Of a DNA stretch of 64,000 bases, positions 44,097-52,174 are shown in pieces; positions within the stretch are counted from its first letter, which is position 1; each line of letters begins with the position of its first letter. The translations under genes were made by a program, and so were the position numbers. Below the pieces are notes generated by a model. That model ran no database searches. It saw nothing but the letters and a program-made list of their open reading frames with translations, and was not told the origin of the DNA. The DNA is from Gluconobacter sp. P1C6_b (GTDB taxonomy: Bacteria > Pseudomonadota > Alphaproteobacteria > Acetobacterales > Acetobacteraceae), in contig NZ_JACRVU010000001.1 in assembly GCF_018811945.1 (NCBI RefSeq), positions 71,476 through 135,475 on the forward strand. Reading direction: 5' to 3'.

Positions 44097-45060
44097 CGGC
44101 AGACCGCCCGAGCCGTGGAATGGCCCGGATGAACAGCAGTTCCGCGGCCAGCTCGACCAGGGTCTGGCTGACAATCACGGCCGGCAGGAGGGGCGCACCT
44201 TCGGGCACGGCCAGCGCAAGCGGCAGAACGACAAGCGAGTTCCGCGTCGCCCCGCTGAAAGCAAGCGCCCAGCCGGCTGGCGCATCCAGCCCGGACAGTC
44301 TCGAAATCCCCCAGCCCAGCCAGGGCGCGAGCAGCGCAAAGGCCACATAGACCGGCAGGACATGAAGCACGACGGCTGTCTCGTGCCCGAGATGCGGAAG
44401 CATGGCCGCAATGACGATGAACAGGACGAAGGCCGTCACCGGAACCGGCAGCAGGCCCAGCGCCGAAGCGACCTGCGCCCCCGCCGGGCTTCGCTGTGCC
44501 CCGAACTGGACAAGGCATGCCAGACACAGCGGAATGACGATCAGCCACAGAAACGCATGCAGGAAAGGCCCGGCCTGCACCAGCCGTGACACGCCCTCGC
44601 CCAGAAAGAGATGGAGCCAGAGCGGGAGCATCACCATCTGCACCGCCAGAAGGACGGGCGTGGACGCGAGAAGGAGGGCAGCATCAGCCCGCCCCATCTG
44701 GGCGAACGTCACCACCCAGTCGATACAGGGGCAGAGAAGAACCATCAGGATACCGAGCCGGATCATTCCGTCTGCTGGCGCAAACGGAAGCAGCAGGGCC
44801 ACCAGAGCAGGGACAGCCACGAAATTCGTGACCAGAAGCGCTGCGAGGAACCGGACCTTGCGGAAAGCCTGCCCCAGTTCCGCAAGCGGGATCTGAAGGA
44901 AGGTCACGAACAGCATCAGGCCCAGAACAGGGTTGATGACCACGTCCCAGAATGCGGTTCCCGTCACCAGAGCAGCCGCTGTCCCGCCGAGAAGAACGGC
45001 AAGAAAATACAGCGCGATCTGACGCTGCTCCAGAAGATCCCGCATCGAAGCAAGACTCAT
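44056..45060 (-). CDS. ACR3/BASS-type transporter (arsenic resistance protein-like)
   Basis: Inner-membrane protein of 334 residues with about ten helices, of the ACR3/BASS superfamily. LGLMLFVTFLQIPLAEL and VLLCPCIDWVVTFAQMGRADAALLLASTPVLLAVQM resemble proteins annotated as arsenic resistance transporters, and the cysteine pair in the fourth helix fits the conserved ACR3 cysteine. No arsR or arsC gene is adjacent, so arsenite export is only likely, not shown. The ATG at 45060 has CAGG eight bases upstream; that ribosome site can be paired within the leader (see 45061-45148). Confidence 0.78.
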   Translation of the reverse strand: MSLASMRDLLEQRQIALYFLAVLLGGTAAALVTGTAFWDVVINPVLGLMLFVTFLQIPLAELGQAFRKVRFLAALLVTNFVAVPALVALLLPFAPADGMIRLGILMVLLCPCIDWVVTFAQMGRADAALLLASTPVLLAVQMVMLPLWLHLFLGEGVSRLVQAGPFLHAFLWLIVIPLCLACLVQFGAQRSPAGAQVASALGLLPVPVTAFVLFIVIAAMLPHLGHETAVVLHVLPVYVAFALLAPWLGWGISRLSGLDAPAGWALAFSGATRNSLVVLPLALAVPEGAPLLPAVIVSQTLVELAAELLFIRAIPRLGRSAVSPAGGGGETQRD

Positions 45061-45148
45061 GACGCATACCTGACGGCACCAGATGCAAAAACCCACCTCC
45101 CGGGCAGACATGCCGTCCGGGCCGGACTCCCCATGCCGGACGTCAGGT
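45061..45148 (-). promoter_or_regulatory. Switch-like leader RNA before the ACR3-like gene
   Basis: Three segments on the minus strand: 1, ACCTGACGTCCGG (45148-45136); 2, CCGGACGGCA (45120-45111); 3, TGCCGTCAGGT (45078-45068), which contains the ribosome site eight bases before the ATG. Perfect pairings exist between 1 and 2 (CGTCCGG/CCGGACG), 2 and 3 (GACGGCA/TGCCGTC) and 1 and 3 (ACCTGACG/CGTCAGGT). Each excludes the others in part. This is the logic of an antiterminator or translational switch. No known class recognised. Confidence 0.45.
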
Positions 45149-45163
45149 CACGGCAGCGGGGCA

Positions 45164-45511
45164 TCAGTCGGTCGTCGCATCTTCCGGCAGGGGCTGGATC
45201 TGACGCAGCTTTCCGTAGCGGTCATAATAGAAAACCGAAGTTCCGCGCCGCTCGGCATAGCCATCGGGCTGGCCGTCCTTCGTCTGGAACAGCAGCCGGA
45301 ACGCGTCCGGCTGCTCGATCACCTTGTCCCCTGGCGGACGATAGCGGTAGCGGCTGAAGTCGGCATGGCTCTTGGGCAGCGACGAGTTATGATACAGGTC
45401 GTGCATGCTCGGCTTCTTGGGACCGTCATCCGCATCCTGCGCCACAGCCGTGCCAAGGGCCGCGCCTGAAACGGCAAGGGCGGCCAGTACTGGGACAATC
45501 AACCTGCGCAT
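45164..45511 (-). CDS. Small exported protein of the RND operon
   Basis: A 115-residue protein with a clear signal peptide (LIVPVLAALAVSGAALGTAVAQ). The mature part is polar and aromatic: HDLYHNSSLPKSHADFSRYRYRPPGDKVIEQPDAFRLLFQ, then a beta-rich end (GTSVFYYDRYGKLRQIQPLP). I do not recognise the family. It begins 12 bp after the stop of the outer-membrane factor gene on the same strand, so it is very probably co-expressed with the pump. Confidence 0.7.
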   Translation of the reverse strand: MRRLIVPVLAALAVSGAALGTAVAQDADDGPKKPSMHDLYHNSSLPKSHADFSRYRYRPPGDKVIEQPDAFRLLFQTKDGQPDGYAERRGTSVFYYDRYGKLRQIQPLPEDATTD

Positions 45512-45523
45512 GAGGCTCTCCGG

Positions 45524-46990
45524 TCAGTGCGTTTGTGAGGGCACTTTAGGCGAAACCGTCTTCTGGCTCCACCCACCTCCGAGCGCGCGATACAATGTCA
45601 CAATATTCTGGAACCGCGCGGCCTTGACCGTGATGGCATTCTGTTGCGCCTGAAACAGCGTGCGCTGCTGCGTCAGGGTCGTCAGGTAGCTGTCAATTCC
45701 AGCCCGATACCGCATCATGGCCAGATCAAACGCCTTCTGGGACTGCTCGACCAGCTGCCCCATGTGGCGGTCCTGCGCCGTATAGGTCTCCCGCGCCGTC
45801 AGAGCGTCGGAGACTTCACGGAACGCCGTCTGCACCGCCTTTTCATACTGCGCGGCATATTGCAGCTTCTGCCCCTTCGCCATCATGAGGTTTCCCTCAC
45901 TCTGCCCCCAAGTAAAGATCGGCAGGCTGATTGATGGCGAGACCGTCCATGTCTCGGCACCCGGCGTAAAGAGCTTGCGGAACTGCAGCGAGCTCGTGCC
46001 TTCGGATGCTGTCAGCGTCACACGCGGGAAGAACGCCGCACGCGCCGCACCCACATTGGCGTTCGCACCGATCAGCGTATGTTCGGCCGCCCGAATGTCC
46101 GGACGTTGCGCCAGCAGATCCGAGGGCAGGCCTTCCGGCAGATCGCCGATCATGGTCTGCGCCCCGAACGGTGCAGGTTCAGGCAGATTGGTCGGCAGAG
46201 GTGTCCCCACCAGAAGCTGAAGCGCGTGCTCGTCGTCCGCCACGGCACGCAGATACTGCGCCTCGTAAGCAGACGCCTGCTCCACCTGTGTCTTGACCTG
46301 CGCCAGCGTCAGCGCGTCCGCTTCCCCGTTGTCATACGCAAGCTGCGTCAGACGCAGCGTGTCACGCTCGGATTTCAGGGTATCGCGCGTCACCCGAAGC
46401 TCTTCACGATCCGCGAGCCACTGGATGTAGGTCGTGCCAATCTGCGAGACGGTCGTGAGCAGGACATTGCGGGTATTTTCCACACTGTTCAACACAGCTT
46501 CCATCTGCTGGCGTGTCAGGTTCCGGATACGCCCCCACAGATCGACCTCATAGGACGAGAACCCGATGGACGTCTGATACAGACGCAGCGTCGAGACGTT
46601 CGTGCCCAGCCCTGGTGCGAACGAGAAACCCGCCGTATCGGACGGGCCGAGGAACATACCCTGTCCACCCGTCGAAATGATCGGGAAAAGGGACGCGTTC
46701 TGGATCTCGTACTGACCGCGCGAGACTGTTACGGCCGCAGCCTGCGCCGCAATATCGCGGTTATTATGCAGCGCAAGCTCCACGAGCGCCTTCAGACGTG
46801 GATCGGTATAGAAATCCTCCCACCCCAGATCGGCGACCTTGGCAGCCGCCGCAACATTCTTCGCGCCCGTATCGGCAGGATAGCTGTTCTGTGTGGCCTG
46901 GGTCGGCTGATGGTAGGTAGGGGCCAGATTGCACCCCGACACCAGAAGCAGGCCGGGAAGCCCGAGAGTAAATCCGAGACGGGCCTTCAT
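45524..46990 (-). CDS. RND efflux outer-membrane factor (NodT/OprM family lipoprotein)
   Basis: A 488-residue outer-membrane channel. The lipobox LLLVSGC with Cys20 and the following NLAPTYHQP are typical of the OprM/NodT family. Two repeated OEP domains follow (RLKALVELALHNNRDIAAQAA, RPDIRAAEHTLIGANANVGAARAAFFPRVTLTAS). It completes the tripartite pump; start overlaps the pump stop (ATGA). Confidence 0.93.
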   Translation of the reverse strand: MKARLGFTLGLPGLLLVSGCNLAPTYHQPTQATQNSYPADTGAKNVAAAAKVADLGWEDFYTDPRLKALVELALHNNRDIAAQAAAVTVSRGQYEIQNASLFPIISTGGQGMFLGPSDTAGFSFAPGLGTNVSTLRLYQTSIGFSSYEVDLWGRIRNLTRQQMEAVLNSVENTRNVLLTTVSQIGTTYIQWLADREELRVTRDTLKSERDTLRLTQLAYDNGEADALTLAQVKTQVEQASAYEAQYLRAVADDEHALQLLVGTPLPTNLPEPAPFGAQTMIGDLPEGLPSDLLAQRPDIRAAEHTLIGANANVGAARAAFFPRVTLTASEGTSSLQFRKLFTPGAETWTVSPSISLPIFTWGQSEGNLMMAKGQKLQYAAQYEKAVQTAFREVSDALTARETYTAQDRHMGQLVEQSQKAFDLAMMRYRAGIDSYLTTLTQQRTLFQAQQNAITVKAARFQNIVTLYRALGGGWSQKTVSPKVPSQTH

Positions 46991-49900
46991 GCGCCGTGCT
47001 CCCCTTCGGCGACAGGTGCCGCCTTGTTGTCCAGATGGGCGTACGGGTCCTTGCGGTCACGCACCCGCGCAACCCGGAACAGACGCAGCACCACCACGAA
47101 GAAGACCGGCACGAAGTAGATCGCCAGCAGCGTCGCGGAGAGCATGCCGCCCACCACGCAGGTGCCGATTGCCACACGCGCCGCCGATCCCGCACCCGTC
47201 GCAATCGCCAGCGGAAACACACCGCAGACGAAGGCAATCGAGGTCATGAGGATCGGACGCAGACGCTCGCGCCCGGCTTCCAGAACCGAGTCCTCCAGAC
47301 TTTCACCGCTTTCAAAGAAGGCCTTGGCGAATTCCACGATCAGGATTGCGTTCTTCACGGACAGACCCACCGTCGTCAGCAGACCCACCTGGAAATAGAC
47401 GTCGTTGGAAAGCCCGCGTCCCAGTGTCGCTGCAATGGCACCGAGCACACCCAGCGGCAGCACCAGCAGCACCGCGAACGGAATGGCCCAGCTTTCATAC
47501 AGCGCAGCCAGACAGAACATGATGACGACCACGGCCAGTCCATAGAGCGGTGCGGTCGAGCCACCTGAAGCAAGCTGCTCGAACGACAGACCCGTCCATT
47601 CATAACCAATGCCGCGCGGCAGCTTGGCCAGAAGCTTCTCCATTTCCGCCATGGCCTGGCCCGAGCTTGCGCCCACGGCCGGCTGACCCTGGATTTCGTA
47701 GGAGTTCAGACCGTTATAGTCCTCGACCTTCTGCGGACCATTGACCCAATGCCCGGAGGCGAAGGCATTGAACGGCACCATCGTCCCGATCGCATTGCGG
47801 ACATACCAGCGGTTCAGATCCTCCGGCGTCATGCGTGCCCAGGGCTCGCCCTGAATGTAGACCTGCTTGACGCGGTCATTGCGCATGAACTGGTTGACGT
47901 AGATCGAACCCAGAGCCCCTTCGAGCGTCGTGTTGATGTCCGCGTTGGTCAGACCGAGGGCGTTGGCACGCTCACGGTTGATGTCCAGACTGAACTGCGG
48001 CGCATCTTCCATACCCAGCGGACGAACCGCCTGAAGCAGCGGATTCTGTGCTGCTTCACGCAGGATCTGGTTTCGCGCGGCCAGCAGGGCGTCGTGGCCC
48101 AGATGCCCCGTATCTTCCAGCTCCAGATCGAAACCGGTCGCATTGCCCAGCTCCATCACGGCCGGCGGATTGACCGCGAAGATCTGCGCTTCGGGATCCA
48201 TCCAGAAATGCATCATGATCTCGCGCGACACCGTCATGGTCGTATGCGCAGAGCCCGGCCGCTGGTCCCAGGGCTTCATCCGGATGAAGAACGCGCCCGC
48301 ACTCTGCCCCTGCCCCGCAAAGCTGAAGCCCGTCATGGTGAAGACGGATTCAACATACTGGCCGTAGGTCTTGAGCACGTAGTCGGTGATCTTGCGGTTG
48401 ACGGCGGCCGTCTGCTCCTGCGTTGCCCCGTTGCGCATCGTGACCTGGCCGAAGATGATCCCCTGATCCTCATCCGGCAGGAACCCGCCCGGCACCCGCA
48501 TGAACAGGAAGGCAACCAGCCCGGTCAGCAGCGCGAACCCGATCATGCTGACGACCGGCACGCGGATCATCCACTTCACACCGCCGATATAGCCGTTGGT
48601 CAGACGATCGAACGTCCGGTTGAACCAGGCGGCCGGACCACGTTCATGGCCCTTGTGCGTCGGCTTGAGCATGGAGGCGCAAAGCGCAGGCGTCATGACC
48701 ATCGCCACCAGAACCGACAGCCACATGGCCGCGACGATGGTGATGGAGAACTGGCGATAGATCACACCCGTCGAGCCACCGAACGCCGCCATCGGCAGGA
48801 ACACCGCCGTCAGCACCAGAACGATGCCGACAAGCGCACCCGAGATCTCGTCCATGGAGACGCGGGCCGCTTCCTTGGGAGACAGCCCCTTGTCCGTCAT
48901 GACACGTTCGACGTTCTCAACCACCACGATCGCGTCATCGACCAGCAGACCGACTGCCAAAACCATGGCCAGCATGGTCAGCGTATTGATGCTGTAGCCC
49001 AGAATGGACATCAGCCCGAACGTTCCCAGCAGCACCACCGGTACCGCGATCGTCGGGATCAGCGTCGCGCGGAAGTTCTGCAGGAAGATCAGCATCACGA
49101 TGAACACGAGGACAATCGCCTCGATCAGCGTCTGGACCACTTCATGGATCGACAGCGTGATGAACGGCTCGGTATCCAGCGGGTAGACGAGCTTCAGACC
49201 CTGCGGGAAATAACGGCTCAGTTCGTTCAGACGCGCGCGGACAGCCGCTTCGGTCTTGAGCTGGTTCGCACCCGGCGCAAGCTTGAGCGCCATCGCCGAT
49301 GCGGGATGGTTGTTATAGACAGACCCGAGTGCGTAGCTCTGCGCTCCAAGCTCGACGCGCGCCACGTCCTTCAGACGCACCTGGCTGCCATCCTGCTGCA
49401 CCTTGAGCAGGATTTCCTTGAACTGCTCCGGCGTGCTCAGGCGGGTCGGACCAATGATCGTGGCATCAAAACCGATGCCCTTCTTGGCCGGAAGACCACC
49501 CAGCTCACCCGATGAGACCTGAATGTTCTGTGCAGAAATCGCCGCCTGCACGTCCCCGACCGTCAGGCCGAAATTGTACAGCCTGGACGGATCCAGCCAG
49601 ACACGCATCGCATATTCCGAGCCGAACAGCGTATGATCGCCCACGCCCGACACACGCGACAGCGGATCGGAAATGTTGGACGCCACATAATCCGCAATGT
49701 CCTGCCCGGACATGCTGCCGTCTTCGGAAATAAAGGCCAGAACCATCATGAAGTTCTTGGTGGCCTTCGTGATGCTCAGGCCCTGGGCCGTCACTTCCGA
49801 GGGCAGACGCGGCTGGGCAAGCTGCAGCTTGTTCTGGACCTGAACCTGCGCGATGTCAGGATCCGTGCCCTGCTCGAAGGTCAGGTCGATCTCCATCTGG

Positions 49901-50163
49901 CCGCTCGCATAAGACGAAGCGGACAGATATTCGAGATGATCCAGACCATACATCTGCTGCAGGATCGGACGCACAACCGTGTTGTTCACCGTCTCGGCAG
50001 ATGCACCCGGATACATGACCGAAATGGCGATCTGTGGCGGGGCGATGCTCGGATACTGTGCGATAGGCATGCGCGTGATCGCAACAGCACCGACAAGCAT
50101 GATGATCAGACCAATGACCCACGCAAAGATGGGCCGGTCAATAAAGAAGCGGGACAATGACAT
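46987..50163 (-). CDS. RND multidrug efflux pump (AcrB/MexB, HAE-1 family)
   Basis: Inner-membrane drug:proton antiporter of 1058 residues. FFIDRPIFAWVIGLIIMLVGAVAI starts helix 1; the proton-relay aspartates lie in VGLLVDDAIVVVENVERVM (helix 4, about residue 405); the second half repeats the layout with LPLGVLGAIAATLGRGLSNDVYFQVGLLTTVGLSVKNAILIVEF (helices 9-10). Both periplasmic docking halves are complete. Middle gene of the operon: adaptor, pump, outer-membrane factor, small protein. Controlled most likely by the divergent TetR protein. Confidence 0.96.
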   Translation of the reverse strand: MSLSRFFIDRPIFAWVIGLIIMLVGAVAITRMPIAQYPSIAPPQIAISVMYPGASAETVNNTVVRPILQQMYGLDHLEYLSASSYASGQMEIDLTFEQGTDPDIAQVQVQNKLQLAQPRLPSEVTAQGLSITKATKNFMMVLAFISEDGSMSGQDIADYVASNISDPLSRVSGVGDHTLFGSEYAMRVWLDPSRLYNFGLTVGDVQAAISAQNIQVSSGELGGLPAKKGIGFDATIIGPTRLSTPEQFKEILLKVQQDGSQVRLKDVARVELGAQSYALGSVYNNHPASAMALKLAPGANQLKTEAAVRARLNELSRYFPQGLKLVYPLDTEPFITLSIHEVVQTLIEAIVLVFIVMLIFLQNFRATLIPTIAVPVVLLGTFGLMSILGYSINTLTMLAMVLAVGLLVDDAIVVVENVERVMTDKGLSPKEAARVSMDEISGALVGIVLVLTAVFLPMAAFGGSTGVIYRQFSITIVAAMWLSVLVAMVMTPALCASMLKPTHKGHERGPAAWFNRTFDRLTNGYIGGVKWMIRVPVVSMIGFALLTGLVAFLFMRVPGGFLPDEDQGIIFGQVTMRNGATQEQTAAVNRKITDYVLKTYGQYVESVFTMTGFSFAGQGQSAGAFFIRMKPWDQRPGSAHTTMTVSREIMMHFWMDPEAQIFAVNPPAVMELGNATGFDLELEDTGHLGHDALLAARNQILREAAQNPLLQAVRPLGMEDAPQFSLDINRERANALGLTNADINTTLEGALGSIYVNQFMRNDRVKQVYIQGEPWARMTPEDLNRWYVRNAIGTMVPFNAFASGHWVNGPQKVEDYNGLNSYEIQGQPAVGASSGQAMAEMEKLLAKLPRGIGYEWTGLSFEQLASGGSTAPLYGLAVVVIMFCLAALYESWAIPFAVLLVLPLGVLGAIAATLGRGLSNDVYFQVGLLTTVGLSVKNAILIVEFAKAFFESGESLEDSVLEAGRERLRPILMTSIAFVCGVFPLAIATGAGSAARVAIGTCVVGGMLSATLLAIYFVPVFFVVVLRLFRVARVRDRKDPYAHLDNKAAPVAEGEHGA

Positions 50164-50169
50164 GCGGGG

Positions 50170-51384
50170 TTACTCCGCCTTTCCCGCAGGGGCGTCAGCC
50201 GGGACATCGTGAGGTGTGACTTTCGCACCCGGCTGCACCTTCTGCAGACCGTTCACGATCACCTTCTCCCCCGCCTTCAGCCCGTCTGAAACAAGCCAGG
50301 AATCCCCCACCGTCCGCGAGACCTGAATGGAGCGCTGGGCAACCTTGTTCTCACCATCCACGATCATGACGTAGGGATTGCCCTTGGCATCACGCGCCAC
50401 GGCAACCTGCGGCACCAGCAGACCATTCGGATCAATGCCTTCCTGAATATGCGCATGCACGAACATACCCGGCAGCAGCAGATGATCGGGGTTCGGGAAA
50501 ACCGCCCGCATGACAAGCGTTCCGGTCGACGGGTCAACCGTGACTTCGGAAAGCTGGAGCTTGCCGCGCGTCGGATAATCGGAGCTGTCTTCCAGCTTCA
50601 GGCTGACAGCCGCCGCATCCGCACCACTGCGTTCGACCTGCCCATTCGCCAGCTCCCGCTTGAGACGCAACATGTCAGCCGCCGCCAGATTGACGTCCAC
50701 ATAAATCGGATCAAGCCGCGTCACGACCGCAATCGGCTGGGTCTGCCCCGCCGTCAGCAGCGCACCCGGCGTATAGAGCGTACGGCCGATCCGGCCGCTG
50801 ATTGGCGCGCGAACATGCGTGTAGTTCAGATTGACCGCCGCCGCTTCCACGGCAGCCTTGGCCTGGGCCACCTGGGCTTCTGCCTCACGCGCGGTTGCCA
50901 GGGTGTTGTCGAAATCCTGCGAACTCACGGCATGGGCTGCCACCAGCGGACGATACCTCTTCAGCTGACCATTCGCCCGCGCAGCGGCAGCCTGTGCATT
51001 GAGAAGCTGGGCTTTCGCCTGATCGTAAGCCGCCTGATAGGGCGCAATATAGATCTGGAAGAGCTGCTGCCCCGCTTTAACGTCCGCACCCTGTTCGAAA
51101 TCACGCGAGACGATGACACCATTCACCTGCGGCCGGATCTGCGCCTGTTCATAGGCATCCGTCCGACCCGGCAGGGACGTCTCAAGCGTAACGGGCTGCG
51201 TCTTCAGCGTCACCACGTCAACAGGCTGCGGCGGCATCTGGGGAGGAGGAGTTTTTTTCTGGCATCCTGCCACCAGCAGCGGCAGTGCCAGAAGCGACAC
51301 CAGAAAAGTTCCCTTCCCACCCCACGGACCGACCGCAGACAGGGCGGCAGAAGAATTCAAAGACATTTTCTGAAAAGAAGGCAT
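50170..51384 (-). CDS. RND efflux periplasmic adaptor (AcrA/MexA family)
   Basis: A 404-residue membrane fusion protein. The lipobox LPLLVAGC (Cys41) anchors it to the inner membrane. The lipoyl half-motifs (LPGRTDAYEQAQIRPQVNGVIVSRDFEQGADVKAGQQLFQI and LNYTHVRAPISGRIGRT), a helical hairpin between them, and the beta-barrel and membrane-proximal domains are in order. An ATG at 51366 is an alternative start. First gene of the pump operon, reading away from the twin operator. Confidence 0.93.
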   Translation of the reverse strand: MPSFQKMSLNSSAALSAVGPWGGKGTFLVSLLALPLLVAGCQKKTPPPQMPPQPVDVVTLKTQPVTLETSLPGRTDAYEQAQIRPQVNGVIVSRDFEQGADVKAGQQLFQIYIAPYQAAYDQAKAQLLNAQAAAARANGQLKRYRPLVAAHAVSSQDFDNTLATAREAEAQVAQAKAAVEAAAVNLNYTHVRAPISGRIGRTLYTPGALLTAGQTQPIAVVTRLDPIYVDVNLAAADMLRLKRELANGQVERSGADAAAVSLKLEDSSDYPTRGKLQLSEVTVDPSTGTLVMRAVFPNPDHLLLPGMFVHAHIQEGIDPNGLLVPQVAVARDAKGNPYVMIVDGENKVAQRSIQVSRTVGDSWLVSDGLKAGEKVIVNGLQKVQPGAKVTPHDVPADAPAGKAE

Positions 51385-51409
51385 GATACGGCCGCTATCC
51401 TGTGATACA

Positions 51410-51452
51410 GAAACCCGCTAGTTTCCCGCGAGGACGGAAACTAGCGGGTTTC
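51410..51452. promoter_or_regulatory. Twin palindromic operator between the RND operon and tetR
   Basis: GAAACCCGCTAGTTTC (51410-51425) and its exact reverse complement GAAACTAGCGGGTTTC (51437-51452) form a perfect 16-bp inverted repeat with an 11-bp spacer. Each arm is itself a palindrome (GAAAC-6-GTTTC), so this is two operators 27 bp apart centre to centre. A TTGACA box at 51454-51459 adjoins the right operator and would be the -35 of the tetR-like gene. Typical for a TetR dimer binding two sites and repressing both directions. Confidence 0.8.
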
Positions 51453-51498
51453 TTTGACAGACGTCAATTCAGTCTGTGAAATAATATCGGAGTTAATC

Positions 51499-52167
51499 TT
51501 GAACAGTCCGTCGAGCAGCCAATCCGAAGACCGGAAACAGCCCTGCTGTGGCCGTCCAGCGCAGCTCGATGAAGCCGAAAGACGCATCCGGATCCTGGAT
51601 GCGGCCAGTGCGGTTCTGACCACCCACGGCTATCATGCCGCGTCGATGGACAGCATCGCAGCCTGCTCGGGGATGTCCAAAAAAACCCTCTATCAGTTTT
51701 TCGACTCCAAGAAAGTTCTTTTCGAGACCCTGATCCTGGAACGGCTTTTCGCCCCCATAGACTATACACCGCTTCCCACAGATCCCATGGAGAAGCAGCT
51801 TCTGGGCCTGATGACCAGTATCGCAGCCTGCATGTTCTGCGACGAGCGCCTGAGCCTGCTCCGCTCCGTCATCACGGAAACCAGCCGCAACCCGGCCGTC
51901 CGCCAACTCGTCGCAGACCTCTTCCAGCTTTCGGGCCGTGTCCTGCCAATCCAGAACTGGCTGGCTGCACAGTCCGAAGCCGGCAGACTGGATATTCCCG
52001 ACATTACCGAAGCTTCGGATCTACTCTTCGGCATGACGCTTGGCGGCCCCATGCTGGGACGGCTCACCCACTGCAAACCCCATCGCTCAAAAGAAAACCT
52101 CGAAGAATTCATGGCGTATGGAATCAGGGTTTTCCTCGAAGGCCATCGTCCGGTCACTCAGGCCTGA
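51499..52167 (+). CDS. TetR/AcrR-family repressor of the RND pump
   Basis: One-component repressor (222 residues). The HTH region is RIRILDAASAVLTTHGYHAASMDSIAACSGMSKKTLYQFFDSKKVLFETLILE (about residues 29-80), followed by a helical ligand-binding domain (TetR C-terminal domain of AcrR type). The frame is open from 51454, but that TTG is the TTGACA promoter box; I chose the TTG at 51499, which has GGAG six bases upstream. A Cys-Cys pair and a Gln-rich stretch precede the HTH. Divergent from the efflux operon across the twin operator. Confidence 0.87.
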   Translation: MNSPSSSQSEDRKQPCCGRPAQLDEAERRIRILDAASAVLTTHGYHAASMDSIAACSGMSKKTLYQFFDSKKVLFETLILERLFAPIDYTPLPTDPMEKQLLGLMTSIAACMFCDERLSLLRSVITETSRNPAVRQLVADLFQLSGRVLPIQNWLAAQSEAGRLDIPDITEASDLLFGMTLGGPMLGRLTHCKPHRSKENLEEFMAYGIRVFLEGHRPVTQA

Positions 52168-52174
52168 AGAAGAC

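Noticed and set aside
42801-44174. Open frame of 457 residues on the minus strand
   Set aside because: Antisense to the MFS exporter; no start signal or domain.
47749-49515. Long open frame of 588 residues on the plus strand
   Set aside because: Antisense to the RND pump gene; composition is that of a shadow frame.
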